A stretch of DNA of 64,000 nucleotides from Stutzerimonas urumqiensis (GTDB taxonomy: Bacteria > Pseudomonadota > Gammaproteobacteria > Pseudomonadales > Pseudomonadaceae). Made by a program: the position numbers and the translations under genes. Shown here one piece after another: positions 27,804 through 38,504 of the stretch. Within the stretch, counting starts at the first letter, position 1, and each line of letters opens with the position of its first letter. The DNA lies in the NCBI RefSeq assembly GCF_003640395.1, contig NZ_RBZQ01000006.1, positions 124,001-188,000 of the forward strand. Direction: 5' to 3'. The notes under the pieces were generated by a model, which saw only the letters and a program-made list of their open reading frames with translations, made no database searches and was not told where the DNA came from.

Positions 27804-29687
27804 TTATCGTTCCCTTGAGTCTGGCGCTTCGTTCGACGCGGCTAGCGTAGCGACCCGCAGCGGGCGGAACAGGTCGCGCTTCTTGCTGCGGTGGCCCTGC
27901 ATACGGCGTAGCACATCGTCGAGCGATGACAGCGCCTTGAGGATGTAGGGTCCCTTGTTCAGCATCACGCATTCGGCGCGGACGCCCATCGCCGCGTCGG
28001 TGATCTCCGAGCGTGAGGGCGCACCGCTCTTGGCCAGGCTCTCCAGCACCTGCGTGGCCCAGATCACCGGTACATGCGCCGCCTGGCAAAGGCAGAGCAT
28101 TTCTTCCTGCACCTCTGCGAGCCGTTCGAAGCCGCTTTCCACGGCGAGGTCGCCGCGCGCGATCATCACGCCGAATCGGGGGCGATGCATACCTGCCAGC
28201 AGCATGGCCGGCAGGTTCTCGAACCCGGTGCGCGTCTCGATCTTGAGGACGACGCCCAGGTGGGCGGCATCGAGTCGCTCCAGATGCTCGAGCAGGCTCT
28301 CGACATCTTGCGCACGGTTGGCGAAGGACATCTCGACGATATCGGCATGTCGCGCGGCGAAGGCGAGGGCGTCGAGGTCTTCGTCGGTGGGCGCGCTCAG
28401 CGGTAGCAGGCTGTCCGGAAAGTTGATGCCCTTGTCGCTCGCCAGCTTGGCCCGACCACTGGCATGAGCGACATGGGTCACTCGTAGCAGCAGTTGCTCT
28501 TCGCCGGCCTTGTCGACCCGTGCGCCGATCTTGCCGTCGTCGAACCAGACCGAGTCGCCCGTGCGAATGGCCGGCAGCACCTGCGGCAGGGTGCAGCCGA
28601 TGCGTGCCGGCTTGCCTTGTTGCGTGTCGAAGTCGGTTGGATCGACTGGCGTCTTGTCGCCCGTGAGCAGCAGCCGATCGCCGACCGCAAGGACAAGCTT
28701 CTGCTCACGAGCTGCCAGTTCGCCGATCGCCAGGTGCCGTCTGGTCTTGCCGGCACGACGGTGCTTCAGGCGCAGGCCTTCGGTGAAATAGGCGGTCTTG
28801 TGGAGTTCGGCCAGGACGAACGAATCCTCCACGGCGACGACCGTCAGCCGGCGCTTGGCGCCACGCGCGTCGCGTAGCTTGAGCACGTCGCCGGGCGAGA
28901 AATCGGCCGGCTCGCCACCGACGATCGGCAGGTTTGCCTGGACCTCAGGGCCGATGGCGTCGTGTGGCTTCCATGCCAGGCAGATCCGCGCGGGCCGCTG
29001 CACGCGACCGAAGGCATCGCGCATCGGGCGGACTTTCACCACGCCAGGCGCCGTTGCGATCGGCCCGGTACGCAGCTTGGGACCGGCGAGATCGAGCGTG
29101 ATCCTGCAGGACCGCCCGACCGATTTTTCCGCTGCCCGAACGCGCTCGATCATGGCCTGCCAGGTAGGTGGATCGTCATGCGCGCAGTTGATCCGCGCGC
29201 ACTCCATGCCGCCCTTTACCAGGTCCTCGATCAGCCACTCATCCCGTGCCGATTCGCTCGGCAGCGTGACCATGATCCGCACCGGCCGTTCGTCTGTGAT
29301 CGGGCCGAACAGGGCCTCGGCATGGGCGTCGAGCAAGCGTTCTCCGTCGCTCAGCGTCAGCCCGTGGGTCAGCGCAGCGGGCGCGTCATGGTTGAGTCCG
29401 CGCAGTGCGGCGATGACCGAATCAACCGCCGCCAGCGTTGCCGGCTCGCAGCGCCCGAGCGACGACAGGCCCAGTTGCGCGAGGTGCATTTGCAGGTCGC
29501 GCAGATCGTGGCGTCGCAGGCACAGGTAATGGAGTAGGTTCTCGGCGCTCTGGCGGTAGCTCGGATCGAGCGGGTGATCGTGCAGCGGGGCGAGGCAGGC
29601 CGTGCTGGTCATCTCGGCGCGCAGTGCCTCGAGCGTTTCCAGCAGACGCTCGCGTTCGGGGGAGCGAGTAATGGGGTGAGTGGGCAT
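27804..29687 (-). CDS. atypical pyruvate kinase-like protein, 627 aa
   Basis: The C-terminal two thirds is a pyruvate kinase barrel. Residues seen are R165/N167/H170 in ARINCAH; GPKLRTG at 202-208; DDGKIGA from 383; the acid/base Lys and metal Glu in VVLKIETRTG (K482, E484); and MIARGDLAVE from 508. Unlike normal PykA/PykF (about 470-480 aa) it has an N-terminal helical extension of about 130 residues, an enlarged B domain, and NKGPYI where the usual SGETA phosphate loop is expected. It also lacks the C-terminal allosteric domain. It may be a kinase of altered specificity or regulation. The start ATG has GGAG at good spacing. Confidence 0.8.
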   Translation of the reverse strand: MPTHPITRSPERERLLETLEALRAEMTSTACLAPLHDHPLDPSYRQSAENLLHYLCLRRHDLRDLQMHLAQLGLSSLGRCEPATLAAVDSVIAALRGLNHDAPAALTHGLTLSDGERLLDAHAEALFGPITDERPVRIMVTLPSESARDEWLIEDLVKGGMECARINCAHDDPPTWQAMIERVRAAEKSVGRSCRITLDLAGPKLRTGPIATAPGVVKVRPMRDAFGRVQRPARICLAWKPHDAIGPEVQANLPIVGGEPADFSPGDVLKLRDARGAKRRLTVVAVEDSFVLAELHKTAYFTEGLRLKHRRAGKTRRHLAIGELAAREQKLVLAVGDRLLLTGDKTPVDPTDFDTQQGKPARIGCTLPQVLPAIRTGDSVWFDDGKIGARVDKAGEEQLLLRVTHVAHASGRAKLASDKGINFPDSLLPLSAPTDEDLDALAFAARHADIVEMSFANRAQDVESLLEHLERLDAAHLGVVLKIETRTGFENLPAMLLAGMHRPRFGVMIARGDLAVESGFERLAEVQEEMLCLCQAAHVPVIWATQVLESLAKSGAPSRSEITDAAMGVRAECVMLNKGPYILKALSSLDDVLRRMQGHRSKKRDLFRPLRVATLAASNEAPDSRER

Positions 29688-29798
29688 CGGGTTCTCCGGT
29701 GCGGGCGACCCGGCGGGTGCGGGTCAGGCAAGGGACAGACTCGTGCCCCGCGCACCGGTTTCATCTGGCGCGATGAGCGGCGACGCCGGCTCGGTGGG

Positions 29799-30821
29799 TC
29801 AGGACTGGCGCTTGAGCATGCGCCGGTATTCGCCGGGCGGCTGTCCCGTCCAGCGCTTGAATGCACGCTGGAAGGCTTCGGCGGTGGTGAAACCGAGCAG
29901 CCAGGCGATCTCGCCGAAAGCAGTATCGGTATCGCGGATGTAGGCGATGGCCAGGTCGCGCCGGGTGTCGTTGAGCAGGGTCCGAAAGCCGCTGCCTTCC
30001 TCGGCGAGCTTGCGACGCAGCGTCCAGGCCGGCAGGCGCAGCCGCGCGGCGACCTGTTCGAGGCTGGGCTCCTGCCCCTTGAGCATGGGGCCGATCAGCT
30101 GGGTGACCTGGTCGCGCAGGCTGCGCGCCCGGGTACGCTGGTGCAGCTCGGCCTCGCACAGCGCCACGAGTTGATGCCAGGCGCCCGGGCAATGGTCGGG
30201 ATTGCGCAGCGAAAGGGTGGCCTGGTCCAGCCGCAGCTGGTTGTGCTCGCGACCGAACTCGACCGGCTGGCCGAAACAGGGCTCGTAGGCGGCGTGGTAG
30301 TCGGTTGGATCGAACTCGACGTGAACCGCGCGCGGCGCCACCGATTGGCTGACCACGGCGCCGAGCTGACTGATCCAGCTGGCGAGCACCGTGTCGACCA
30401 CGAACCGGTTGAAGGCGTTGTAGGGACTGATCGAGTAGAAGCGTATCCAGGCGCCTTGGGCATCTTCGTGAAAGCTGGACTGCCCACGGTAGTTGGAGGC
30501 GTACAGCGGCTCGAAGCGGACCAGCGCACGGGCCGCCTCGCGCAGTGTCGGTGCCTGCGTCGCCGTCAGGCCAGCCAGGCCCAGGTGGCTCGGCTTGCGC
30601 AGGCGGCCCATCTCCAGGCCGAGCGCGGGGTCCTGGGCCAGCTGCATCGCGGCATGGCCGAGGCGCATGTAGCGCGGGATGGAAATGCGCGCCTGGGGTT
30701 CGGCCAGCCGCGCGGCATCCAGGCCGTAGTCGAGCAGCAGCTGGTCAGGCTCGATGCCACGCAGCCGCAGAGCGTCGGCAAGGCTGTGCACGAAGCCCAC
30801 CGAAAGGTCGCCCAGTTTCAT
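29799..30821 (-). CDS. AraC-family transcriptional regulator
   Basis: The 340-aa protein has the N-terminal ligand-type domain of the larger AraC regulators (RYMRLGHAAMQLAQDPALGLEMG...) and a C-terminal double helix-turn-helix at about 240-335. The second helix-turn-helix carries the signature FGEIAWLLGFTTAEAFQRAFKRWTGQPPGEYRR. ATG 30821 (KLGDLSVGFVHSLADALRLRG) gives the family-like N-terminus; ATG 30851 is an alternative that would overlap the upstream gene by 19 bases. It follows the nitrilase-like gene closely on the same strand, so that gene or the divergent fadH may be its target. Target and ligand are unknown. Confidence 0.87.
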   Translation of the reverse strand: MKLGDLSVGFVHSLADALRLRGIEPDQLLLDYGLDAARLAEPQARISIPRYMRLGHAAMQLAQDPALGLEMGRLRKPSHLGLAGLTATQAPTLREAARALVRFEPLYASNYRGQSSFHEDAQGAWIRFYSISPYNAFNRFVVDTVLASWISQLGAVVSQSVAPRAVHVEFDPTDYHAAYEPCFGQPVEFGREHNQLRLDQATLSLRNPDHCPGAWHQLVALCEAELHQRTRARSLRDQVTQLIGPMLKGQEPSLEQVAARLRLPAWTLRRKLAEEGSGFRTLLNDTRRDLAIAYIRDTDTAFGEIAWLLGFTTAEAFQRAFKRWTGQPPGEYRRMLKRQS

Positions 30822-30832
30822 TGGCTTGTGCT

Positions 30833-31843
30833 TCAAGGCGCCGGCAGCCATTGCACCTTGATCCTGGCGGTGTCATTCGCGGGCGTGGCGGCGGGACGCT
30901 TCGGTGAGCCGAGCAGGTTCCAGGGAAGGCCCTGGGTGCGCACCGCCATCCGGGGCACCGTGGGTTCGCCCATCGTCTCTGGGCACTGCCTGCCGGGTGC
31001 CGATGCGCCGGGCAGGGCCAGCAGTTGCGCGGTCGGATTGATCGGCAGGCGGCTGTCGCAACCCAGTCGGACGACGAGCCGACCTGCCGGCGTTCGTGTC
31101 GGCGAGGGCGGCTCTCCCGCTCCGGGGCTGCTGTAGCGGCGCTCGTAGCGGTCCAGACGGCTTTTCGTCCAGAGCGGCGGCAGCGGCTGGCCATCCGGCC
31201 CGAAGACCACCGACACCTGCCGCAGCGGCCCCTCGCCGGGGACCAGCTCGCCCTGCTCGAGTCGCGGTTCGGGCAGCACGATGGAACCGGCCACGAGCGT
31301 GACGCCGTACGCGCGCGCCAGGCCACCGAACACCTGCTGGTAATGGTCCGCCATGCGATCGGCCTTCATGCGCAGCACGGCTTCGGTGCGACGGTCGCGC
31401 CCCCCGTTGGCCAGCAGCGCGCGCAGGTAGCGCCAGGGATTGCTCAGCGCCATCCATTGCATCGCATCGCGCAGCGTGCGGGCCTGTTGCACGACGGGCT
31501 TCTCGCCGACCGCGAACAGGCCGGTGCCGACGTGCTCCGGCAGCACCACGACGCTCTCCGGGGTGAGCAGCCCGGCCGCGCGGGCCTGGTTCAGGTAGGT
31601 GGAAAATTTCAGCGCGAGGCGCGCGGGCGATTGATAGTCGGCGGGCGTCAGACGGGTTTCGATGCCGATGAGGTTGCCTTGCGGGCCGGGTGCGCCGTAC
31701 TGGGTCACCGCGGCAGGGCGTAGATCGGACAGCAACGGGCCGTCGTCACGCTCGCGAGCCCAGTCGAGATAGACGAACAGGCCGATCGCAGCGAGGAGCA
31801 GCAGCACTACGGCCTTTAATGTGCGGGTCTTCAAGGTGCGCAT
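30833..31843 (-). CDS. membrane-anchored carbon-nitrogen hydrolase-like protein
   Basis: This 336-aa protein looks like a nitrilase-superfamily member tethered to the inner membrane. An N-terminal helix (about 10-26, KAVVLLLLAAIGLFVYL) follows a basic start. The remainder shows likely family catalytic positions: E103 in VVVLPEHVGT, K227 in PLWTKSRLD, and C262 in RLGCDSRLP. The substrate cannot be inferred. The start is taken as ATG 31843; the longer frame from 31897 adds residues unlike a signal sequence. It lies directly upstream of the AraC gene on the same strand and is divergent from fadH. P. aeruginosa has a similar neighbour next to fadH. Confidence 0.65.
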   Translation of the reverse strand: MRTLKTRTLKAVVLLLLAAIGLFVYLDWARERDDGPLLSDLRPAAVTQYGAPGPQGNLIGIETRLTPADYQSPARLALKFSTYLNQARAAGLLTPESVVVLPEHVGTGLFAVGEKPVVQQARTLRDAMQWMALSNPWRYLRALLANGGRDRRTEAVLRMKADRMADHYQQVFGGLARAYGVTLVAGSIVLPEPRLEQGELVPGEGPLRQVSVVFGPDGQPLPPLWTKSRLDRYERRYSSPGAGEPPSPTRTPAGRLVVRLGCDSRLPINPTAQLLALPGASAPGRQCPETMGEPTVPRMAVRTQGLPWNLLGSPKRPAATPANDTARIKVQWLPAP

Positions 31844-31878
31844 GGGTGAGCCGGGCGATGGAGCGCACAGCCTAGTGA

Positions 31879-34083
<2,205 letters not shown>

Positions 34084-34303
34084 GTGCAGGACCCGGCACG
34101 CCGGATGGCGTGTCGGGTCTCGAGCGCGTGTCCAATCCCGTCACATTTCGTCATGCTCGGTCAGGCGCGCCCGCGACAGCGGCCAGATGCCTGCCAACCC
34201 AGTCACACTGCGCGGCGCGCCAATTCTCCTAGACTACCGGCCCAAACGCCGCGCCCATTTCCGGGCGCTCCACGAGGCCACCGGCCGACGAAGGACGCCG
34301 AGC

Positions 34304-35656
34304 ATGCAGAACAAGCCGCAGATGGTCGAAGCCGTACTGTTCTTCAACGAACAGGGGATCTGCAAGGAAATGCTCCACCCGGAATTCGAGGCGCTGCTCG
34401 ATGGCGTCGTGGACCTGCCGGAGTTCGCCGACCAGCAGATGCGTGCGGCTTACGTGCTGGTCAATTCGCGCTTGCAGATACGCTCGGCGGTGCTGTTCTA
34501 CCTGGATTTCACCGAAGAGGGCGGTGCTGATAGCGGCTGGAACATTCCGTTGCGGCAACTGGCCGAGCGTGCCGGTCGCGGTCCCGATCTGGGCGCCGGG
34601 CCGATCCGCCTCGCCTGCCGCAGCCGCTGTCCGGTGAACTGGCACCAGATGCACCTGTGGGACCCGGGCCAGACGGCGGGCCAGAGCGATCTGGCGTTGC
34701 TGCGCGATTGCATGCGGCGCAACAACCTCGGCTTGCTCGTCGAGGAAGACGTCCCTCCGATGGTGGCGCCCGAGCGGCTGCAGGTCGCCGCCGAAGACCG
34801 CTGGTACGCCGCCGACGCCCCATCGGCCGAGCCATCCTCGGTGCGGCCCGATCAGGAGCAACGGCTCAAGGCCGCATTGTTGATCAAGCGACAGCGGCTG
34901 AAGATCGACAGCCTGCTGCGCGAACATGAGGAGGCCCTGGCCAGTGCTCGCCAGCAGGCGGAGCAGCAGCGCCGAGACCTGCATGACGAGCTGCACCGGC
35001 TGCGCGCCCGCGTCGATACGCTGGAGCAGGAGAATGCCGGGCTGAAGGCCGAGCTGGCGGCTGGTTCCGAGCAGTACCAGCAGGCGCGCGAAGAGCTCGC
35101 CCGGCAGGTGCGCGCGCTCGAGCGCAACAGCCAATCGGAAGTGGAAACGTTGCGCCAGCGCCTCGAGACCGACATGCAGGCCCGCATCGCCGCGGCAGTA
35201 GCCGACTACCAGGAGCAGGTCGCGGTGCGCGATGTGGAGCTGGGCTATCGCGACGAACTCGACAGTCAGTTGCAGCAGGAAATCGAGCGGCTGAAACAGG
35301 AGGCGAGCGATCGCGAGGTTGCCGCCGGCAAGCGTGCGCGTGAAGAGCTGGCCGCCAGCGGGTTGATGTTCGTCGCCTATCATCCCGGTGCCGGCCATCT
35401 GACCGTGCCGCTGACCGAACTGGCGCGTTACGTCGAGAGCCCCCAGGCGTACGCGGCCAGCAAGTGCAATGTTTCGCTGGAGCATTACCGCCGCTGGCTG
35501 GCGCACTACCAGGCCCCGGTCTGCCAGGCCGAGCGGTTGGGCGCCGGGGTCTGTGCCAAGTCGGTTGCGCGGGTGGATTCGCCCGGTCGATTCGTGCTCG
35601 TGGAGTCCGAGTGCTGCGAACTGCACCAGGGCGCGCTACGCAAGACCGGGAGCTGA
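34304..35656 (+). CDS. coiled-coil hypothetical protein, 450 aa
   Basis: The N-terminal domain (about 1-165) is conserved-looking but unrecognised: VEAVLFFNEQGICKEMLHPEFEALLDGVVD, then HQMHLWDP. A long coiled coil follows (about 180-355), rich in Glu, Gln, Arg and Leu. The C-terminal segment (about 360-450) is cysteine-containing with a YHPGAGHLTVPL stretch. There is no signal peptide or membrane helix, so it is cytoplasmic. The start ATG 34304 follows GAAGGA. It may be a scaffold or chromosome-organising protein, but that rests only on the coiled coil. A homologous gene sits beside fadH in P. aeruginosa, as I recall. Confidence 0.75.
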   Translation: MQNKPQMVEAVLFFNEQGICKEMLHPEFEALLDGVVDLPEFADQQMRAAYVLVNSRLQIRSAVLFYLDFTEEGGADSGWNIPLRQLAERAGRGPDLGAGPIRLACRSRCPVNWHQMHLWDPGQTAGQSDLALLRDCMRRNNLGLLVEEDVPPMVAPERLQVAAEDRWYAADAPSAEPSSVRPDQEQRLKAALLIKRQRLKIDSLLREHEEALASARQQAEQQRRDLHDELHRLRARVDTLEQENAGLKAELAAGSEQYQQAREELARQVRALERNSQSEVETLRQRLETDMQARIAAAVADYQEQVAVRDVELGYRDELDSQLQQEIERLKQEASDREVAAGKRAREELAASGLMFVAYHPGAGHLTVPLTELARYVESPQAYAASKCNVSLEHYRRWLAHYQAPVCQAERLGAGVCAKSVARVDSPGRFVLVESECCELHQGALRKTGS

Positions 35657-35659
35657 CCC

Positions 35660-36607
35660 TTGCTCGAGGCGTCGCCGTTCGCACCGCCGGCGACCGCGCC
35701 GCTGCAACCGCTGGATCTTTCCTGGGCACGGGACGCGGGCGTCGAGCTGGCGATGCTGCGGCTGGATTCGATCGATCCGCACCTGAGCGGCAACAAGTGG
35801 TACAAGCTCGCTCCCTACCTCGCCGCCTGTTCGGCCCAGCCTGACGGGACAACCCCGGCCACCGGGCTGATCGGCCTGGGCGGGCCGCATTCCAACCATC
35901 TCCATGCACTGGCGGCGGCCGGCCAGCGCTTCGGCCTGCCTACCGTTGGGCTTCTGCGAGGCGAGCCTTGCCAGACGCCAACGGTCGTCGATCTCCAGCA
36001 GGCTGGCATGACGTTGCACTGGTTGGGTTATGGCGGTTATCGCGCCCGCCACCAGCCTGGCTTCTGGGCGCCGTGGCAGGCGCGCTATCCAGGTTTCGTC
36101 TGCATCGAAGAGGGCGGCTGCAGCCTGGCTGCGGCTGAAAGCTGCGCACGGTTGGTGGGCGGCTTGCGCGGGCAACTCGGCGACCTGGGCTGGGATGACT
36201 ACACGGCGCTTTGGCTTGCAGCCGGTACGGGCACCACATTGGCGGGGCTGGTCATCGGCGAGGCCGGGGCGCACCCGGTCTATGGCGCGCTGGCCGGACC
36301 GCCCGCGCATGGTGTCGGGCACGCGGTAGCCGCACTGCTGGAACAGGCGGGCCGACTCGATGCCGGTTATTGCCTGATCGAAGCGGCCCGCGGCGGTTTC
36401 GGTCGCATCGATGAAACCCTGTTGGCGTTCATGGCCGACACCGAGGCCGAGACAGGCGTACCGCTCGATCCGGTGTACACGGCCAAGGCGCTGCTGGCGT
36501 TGCGGCTGACCCTCGCCGCGGGCCGGTTCGCGCCCGGTTCTCGGATCATCGTCGTTCATACCGGTGGCTTGCAGGGGCGTCGGACGCTGCTGGAGCGGGC
36601 GAGCTAG
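35660..36607 (+). CDS. PLP-dependent D-cysteine desulfhydrase / ACC deaminase-like enzyme
   Basis: Fold type II PLP enzyme of the 1-aminocyclopropane-1-carboxylate deaminase/D-cysteine desulfhydrase group, 315 aa. The PLP lysine is probably K46 in LSGNKWYKL. Substrate and phosphate contacts are seen in GLGGPHSNH, AAGTGTTLAG and the C-terminal HTGGLQG. True ACC deaminases need specific further residues that I cannot confirm here, so D-cysteine or another D-amino acid is the safer guess. The start is TTG 35660, three bases after the coiled-coil gene stop. The 3' end overlaps the convergent DUF1853 gene by four bases. Confidence 0.82.
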   Translation: MLEASPFAPPATAPLQPLDLSWARDAGVELAMLRLDSIDPHLSGNKWYKLAPYLAACSAQPDGTTPATGLIGLGGPHSNHLHALAAAGQRFGLPTVGLLRGEPCQTPTVVDLQQAGMTLHWLGYGGYRARHQPGFWAPWQARYPGFVCIEEGGCSLAAAESCARLVGGLRGQLGDLGWDDYTALWLAAGTGTTLAGLVIGEAGAHPVYGALAGPPAHGVGHAVAALLEQAGRLDAGYCLIEAARGGFGRIDETLLAFMADTEAETGVPLDPVYTAKALLALRLTLAAGRFAPGSRIIVVHTGGLQGRRTLLERAS

Positions 36608-37530
36608 CCCTGTGCGGGCCAGTCGTCCGGCACGACGAAGACCCGCCCGCATTCCAACCATTGGCCACCCGGACCAGGCCTCAGCCTCGCCAACAGCTGC
36701 GGCTGTCGAAGCTCGCAGAAGCTGTCCAGCCACCGTTGTACGGCCGGCCCATCCCAGCCGTCGGTCGCCGTTGCCGGTGCGAGCCAGCAGGCCCGGGGCA
36801 GCCATTGCCAACGGGTATCGACCCCGCCGCCGATCCGCTGTCGTTCGCCATACCGCAGCCAGCAGGCGGGCGGCAGCGCCGGGTGCGTCCCGAACGGGCG
36901 TTGGGGCAGTCGGGTGGCATCGTCGAACAGGTACCCCGCCAGCCAGATCGACGATTCGACCGGCTCGCGGGTGAATTCGCGCAGCGTATCGCGCGCCTCG
37001 TCGGTGGCGCATAGCGGCAGCTGATGGTGTTGCAGGCGGTCGAGCTTGAGGTCCAGCCGGTCATGGCCGCCGGGGCCGATCCAGCGATCGAACTGGCCCG
37101 AATCGGCATCCAGGCCGAGGTAGAGCTTCACCGCCAGCTCGAGGTGATGGAGGCCATCGGCGTCGCGCAGCAGCAGGTCCAGCTCGCCGAGGGTGTGACC
37201 CTGGCGGCGGACCGGAACGTTCGCAGCGAGCAGCTCTACGCCGGGGGCATGGGTGAGTGCGTATTGCCAGAGGCGCTCGTAATAGAGGCCGAGCCGTCGC
37301 GTGCTGCCGCGGGCGAGCCAGGTTTCGAGCGCCTCGGGAGCATCGTCATGGCGGACGAGCCAGTCGACCAGGCGCTCGGGCCGGTCGTGCCAGCCGCTGC
37401 CAGTCAGCGGATGGCGCTGGCGGCAAGGCGGTTCGCCAAGCATGGGCGGCGACAGCAGTGTCCAGGCGAGGTCGCGCACCGATCGGCGCTGCAGCCGCGC
37501 GAGGGTCTCGTCGAGGTCGGGAAGGGTCAT
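36604..37530 (-). CDS. DUF1853 family protein
   Basis: The 308-aa cytoplasmic protein matches my memory of DUF1853. It has an N-terminal RDLAWTLLSPPML segment, then LGLYYERLWQYAL, and LGELDLLLRD... HHLELAVKLYLG, which is like a PD-(D/E)xK nuclease-fold core (E-L-D then E-L-A-V-K). If that reading is right, it could be a nuclease-fold protein, but catalytic function is not established. It is on its own on the minus strand, converging with the desulfhydrase gene and divergent from nadK. Confidence 0.7.
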   Translation of the reverse strand: MTLPDLDETLARLQRRSVRDLAWTLLSPPMLGEPPCRQRHPLTGSGWHDRPERLVDWLVRHDDAPEALETWLARGSTRRLGLYYERLWQYALTHAPGVELLAANVPVRRQGHTLGELDLLLRDADGLHHLELAVKLYLGLDADSGQFDRWIGPGGHDRLDLKLDRLQHHQLPLCATDEARDTLREFTREPVESSIWLAGYLFDDATRLPQRPFGTHPALPPACWLRYGERQRIGGGVDTRWQWLPRACWLAPATATDGWDGPAVQRWLDSFCELRQPQLLARLRPGPGGQWLECGRVFVVPDDWPAQG

Positions 37531-37552
37531 GGCTAGAGCATAGCCCGCTGGT

Positions 37553-37582
37553 TTGCCGCTGCCGGAAGCTTTCGCCCATAAT
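37553..37582 (+). promoter_or_regulatory. predicted sigma-70 promoter of the nadK operon
   Basis: TTGCCG (37553-37558) and CATAAT (37577-37582) are 18 bases apart. The box lies about 35 bases before the nadK start codon and would drive the tightly packed nadK to DUF2797 genes. Confidence 0.5.
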
Positions 37583-37616
37583 CCGGCGACTCAATCCCGG
37601 GCCCCACGGAGCTTCA

Positions 37617-38504
37617 ATGGAGCAATTCCGCAACATCGGCATCATCGGTCGCCTGGGCAGCGCCCAGGTGCTCGACAGCATTCGCCGACTCAAGCGCTTC
37701 CTGGCCGAGCGTCATCTGCACGTGATCCTCGAAGAAACCATTGCCGATGTGTTGCCCGGACACGGTCTGCAGACCGCTTCGAAGCAGGTGCTGGGCGAAT
37801 CCTGCGACCTGGTGATCGTGGTCGGTGGCGACGGCAGCATGCTCGGCGCGGCGCGGGTGATGTGTCGCTATCGTGTGCCGGTGCTAGGTATCAACCGGGG
37901 CAGCCTGGGATTTCTCACCGACATCCGGCCCGACGAGCTGGAAGAGAAGGTCGCCGAGGTGCTCAACGGCCAGTACCTGCTGGAGAACCGTTTTCTGCTC
38001 GAGGCGCTGGCGCGTCGACAGGAAGACACGGTGGGCGAGGGCGACGCGCTCAACGATGTGGTGCTGCATCCGGGCAAGTCGACGCGGATGATCGAATTCG
38101 AGCTGTACATCGACGGCCATTTCGTCTGCAGCCAGAAGGCCGACGGGCTGATCGTCGCCACCCCGACCGGCTCGACCGCCTATTCGCTTTCGGCCGGCGG
38201 GCCGATCATGCACCCGAAGCTCGATGCGATCGTGGTGGTTCCGATGTATCCGCATACGCTGTCCAGCCGGCCGATCGTGGTCGATGGAAACAGCGAGCTG
38301 AAAGTCGTTGTCTCACCCAACATGCAGATCTATCCGCAAGTCTCCTGTGATGGTCAGAACCACTTCACCTGCGCGCCGGGTGACACCATCACGGTCCGAA
38401 AGAAGCCGCAGAAATTGCACTTGATCCATCCGCTCGACCACAACTATTACGAGGTCTGTCGGACCAAGCTCGGTTGGGGCAGCCGCCTTGGCGGAGGCGA
38501 CTGA
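37617..38504 (+). CDS. nadK: NAD kinase
   Basis: NadK phosphorylates NAD to NADP and so controls NADPH supply. The 295-aa protein has the GGDG motif at about 70-73 (VVGGDGSMLGAARV), the substrate motif NDVVLHPGK, TPTGSTAYSLSAGGPI and VPMYPHTLSSRPIVV. The start ATG 37617 (MEQFRNIGIIGRLGS) is typical of pseudomonads. Its stop overlaps the next start (TGATG), beginning a run of overlapping genes that continues to the DUF2797 gene. Confidence 0.96.
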   Translation: MEQFRNIGIIGRLGSAQVLDSIRRLKRFLAERHLHVILEETIADVLPGHGLQTASKQVLGESCDLVIVVGGDGSMLGAARVMCRYRVPVLGINRGSLGFLTDIRPDELEEKVAEVLNGQYLLENRFLLEALARRQEDTVGEGDALNDVVLHPGKSTRMIEFELYIDGHFVCSQKADGLIVATPTGSTAYSLSAGGPIMHPKLDAIVVVPMYPHTLSSRPIVVDGNSELKVVVSPNMQIYPQVSCDGQNHFTCAPGDTITVRKKPQKLHLIHPLDHNYYEVCRTKLGWGSRLGGGD

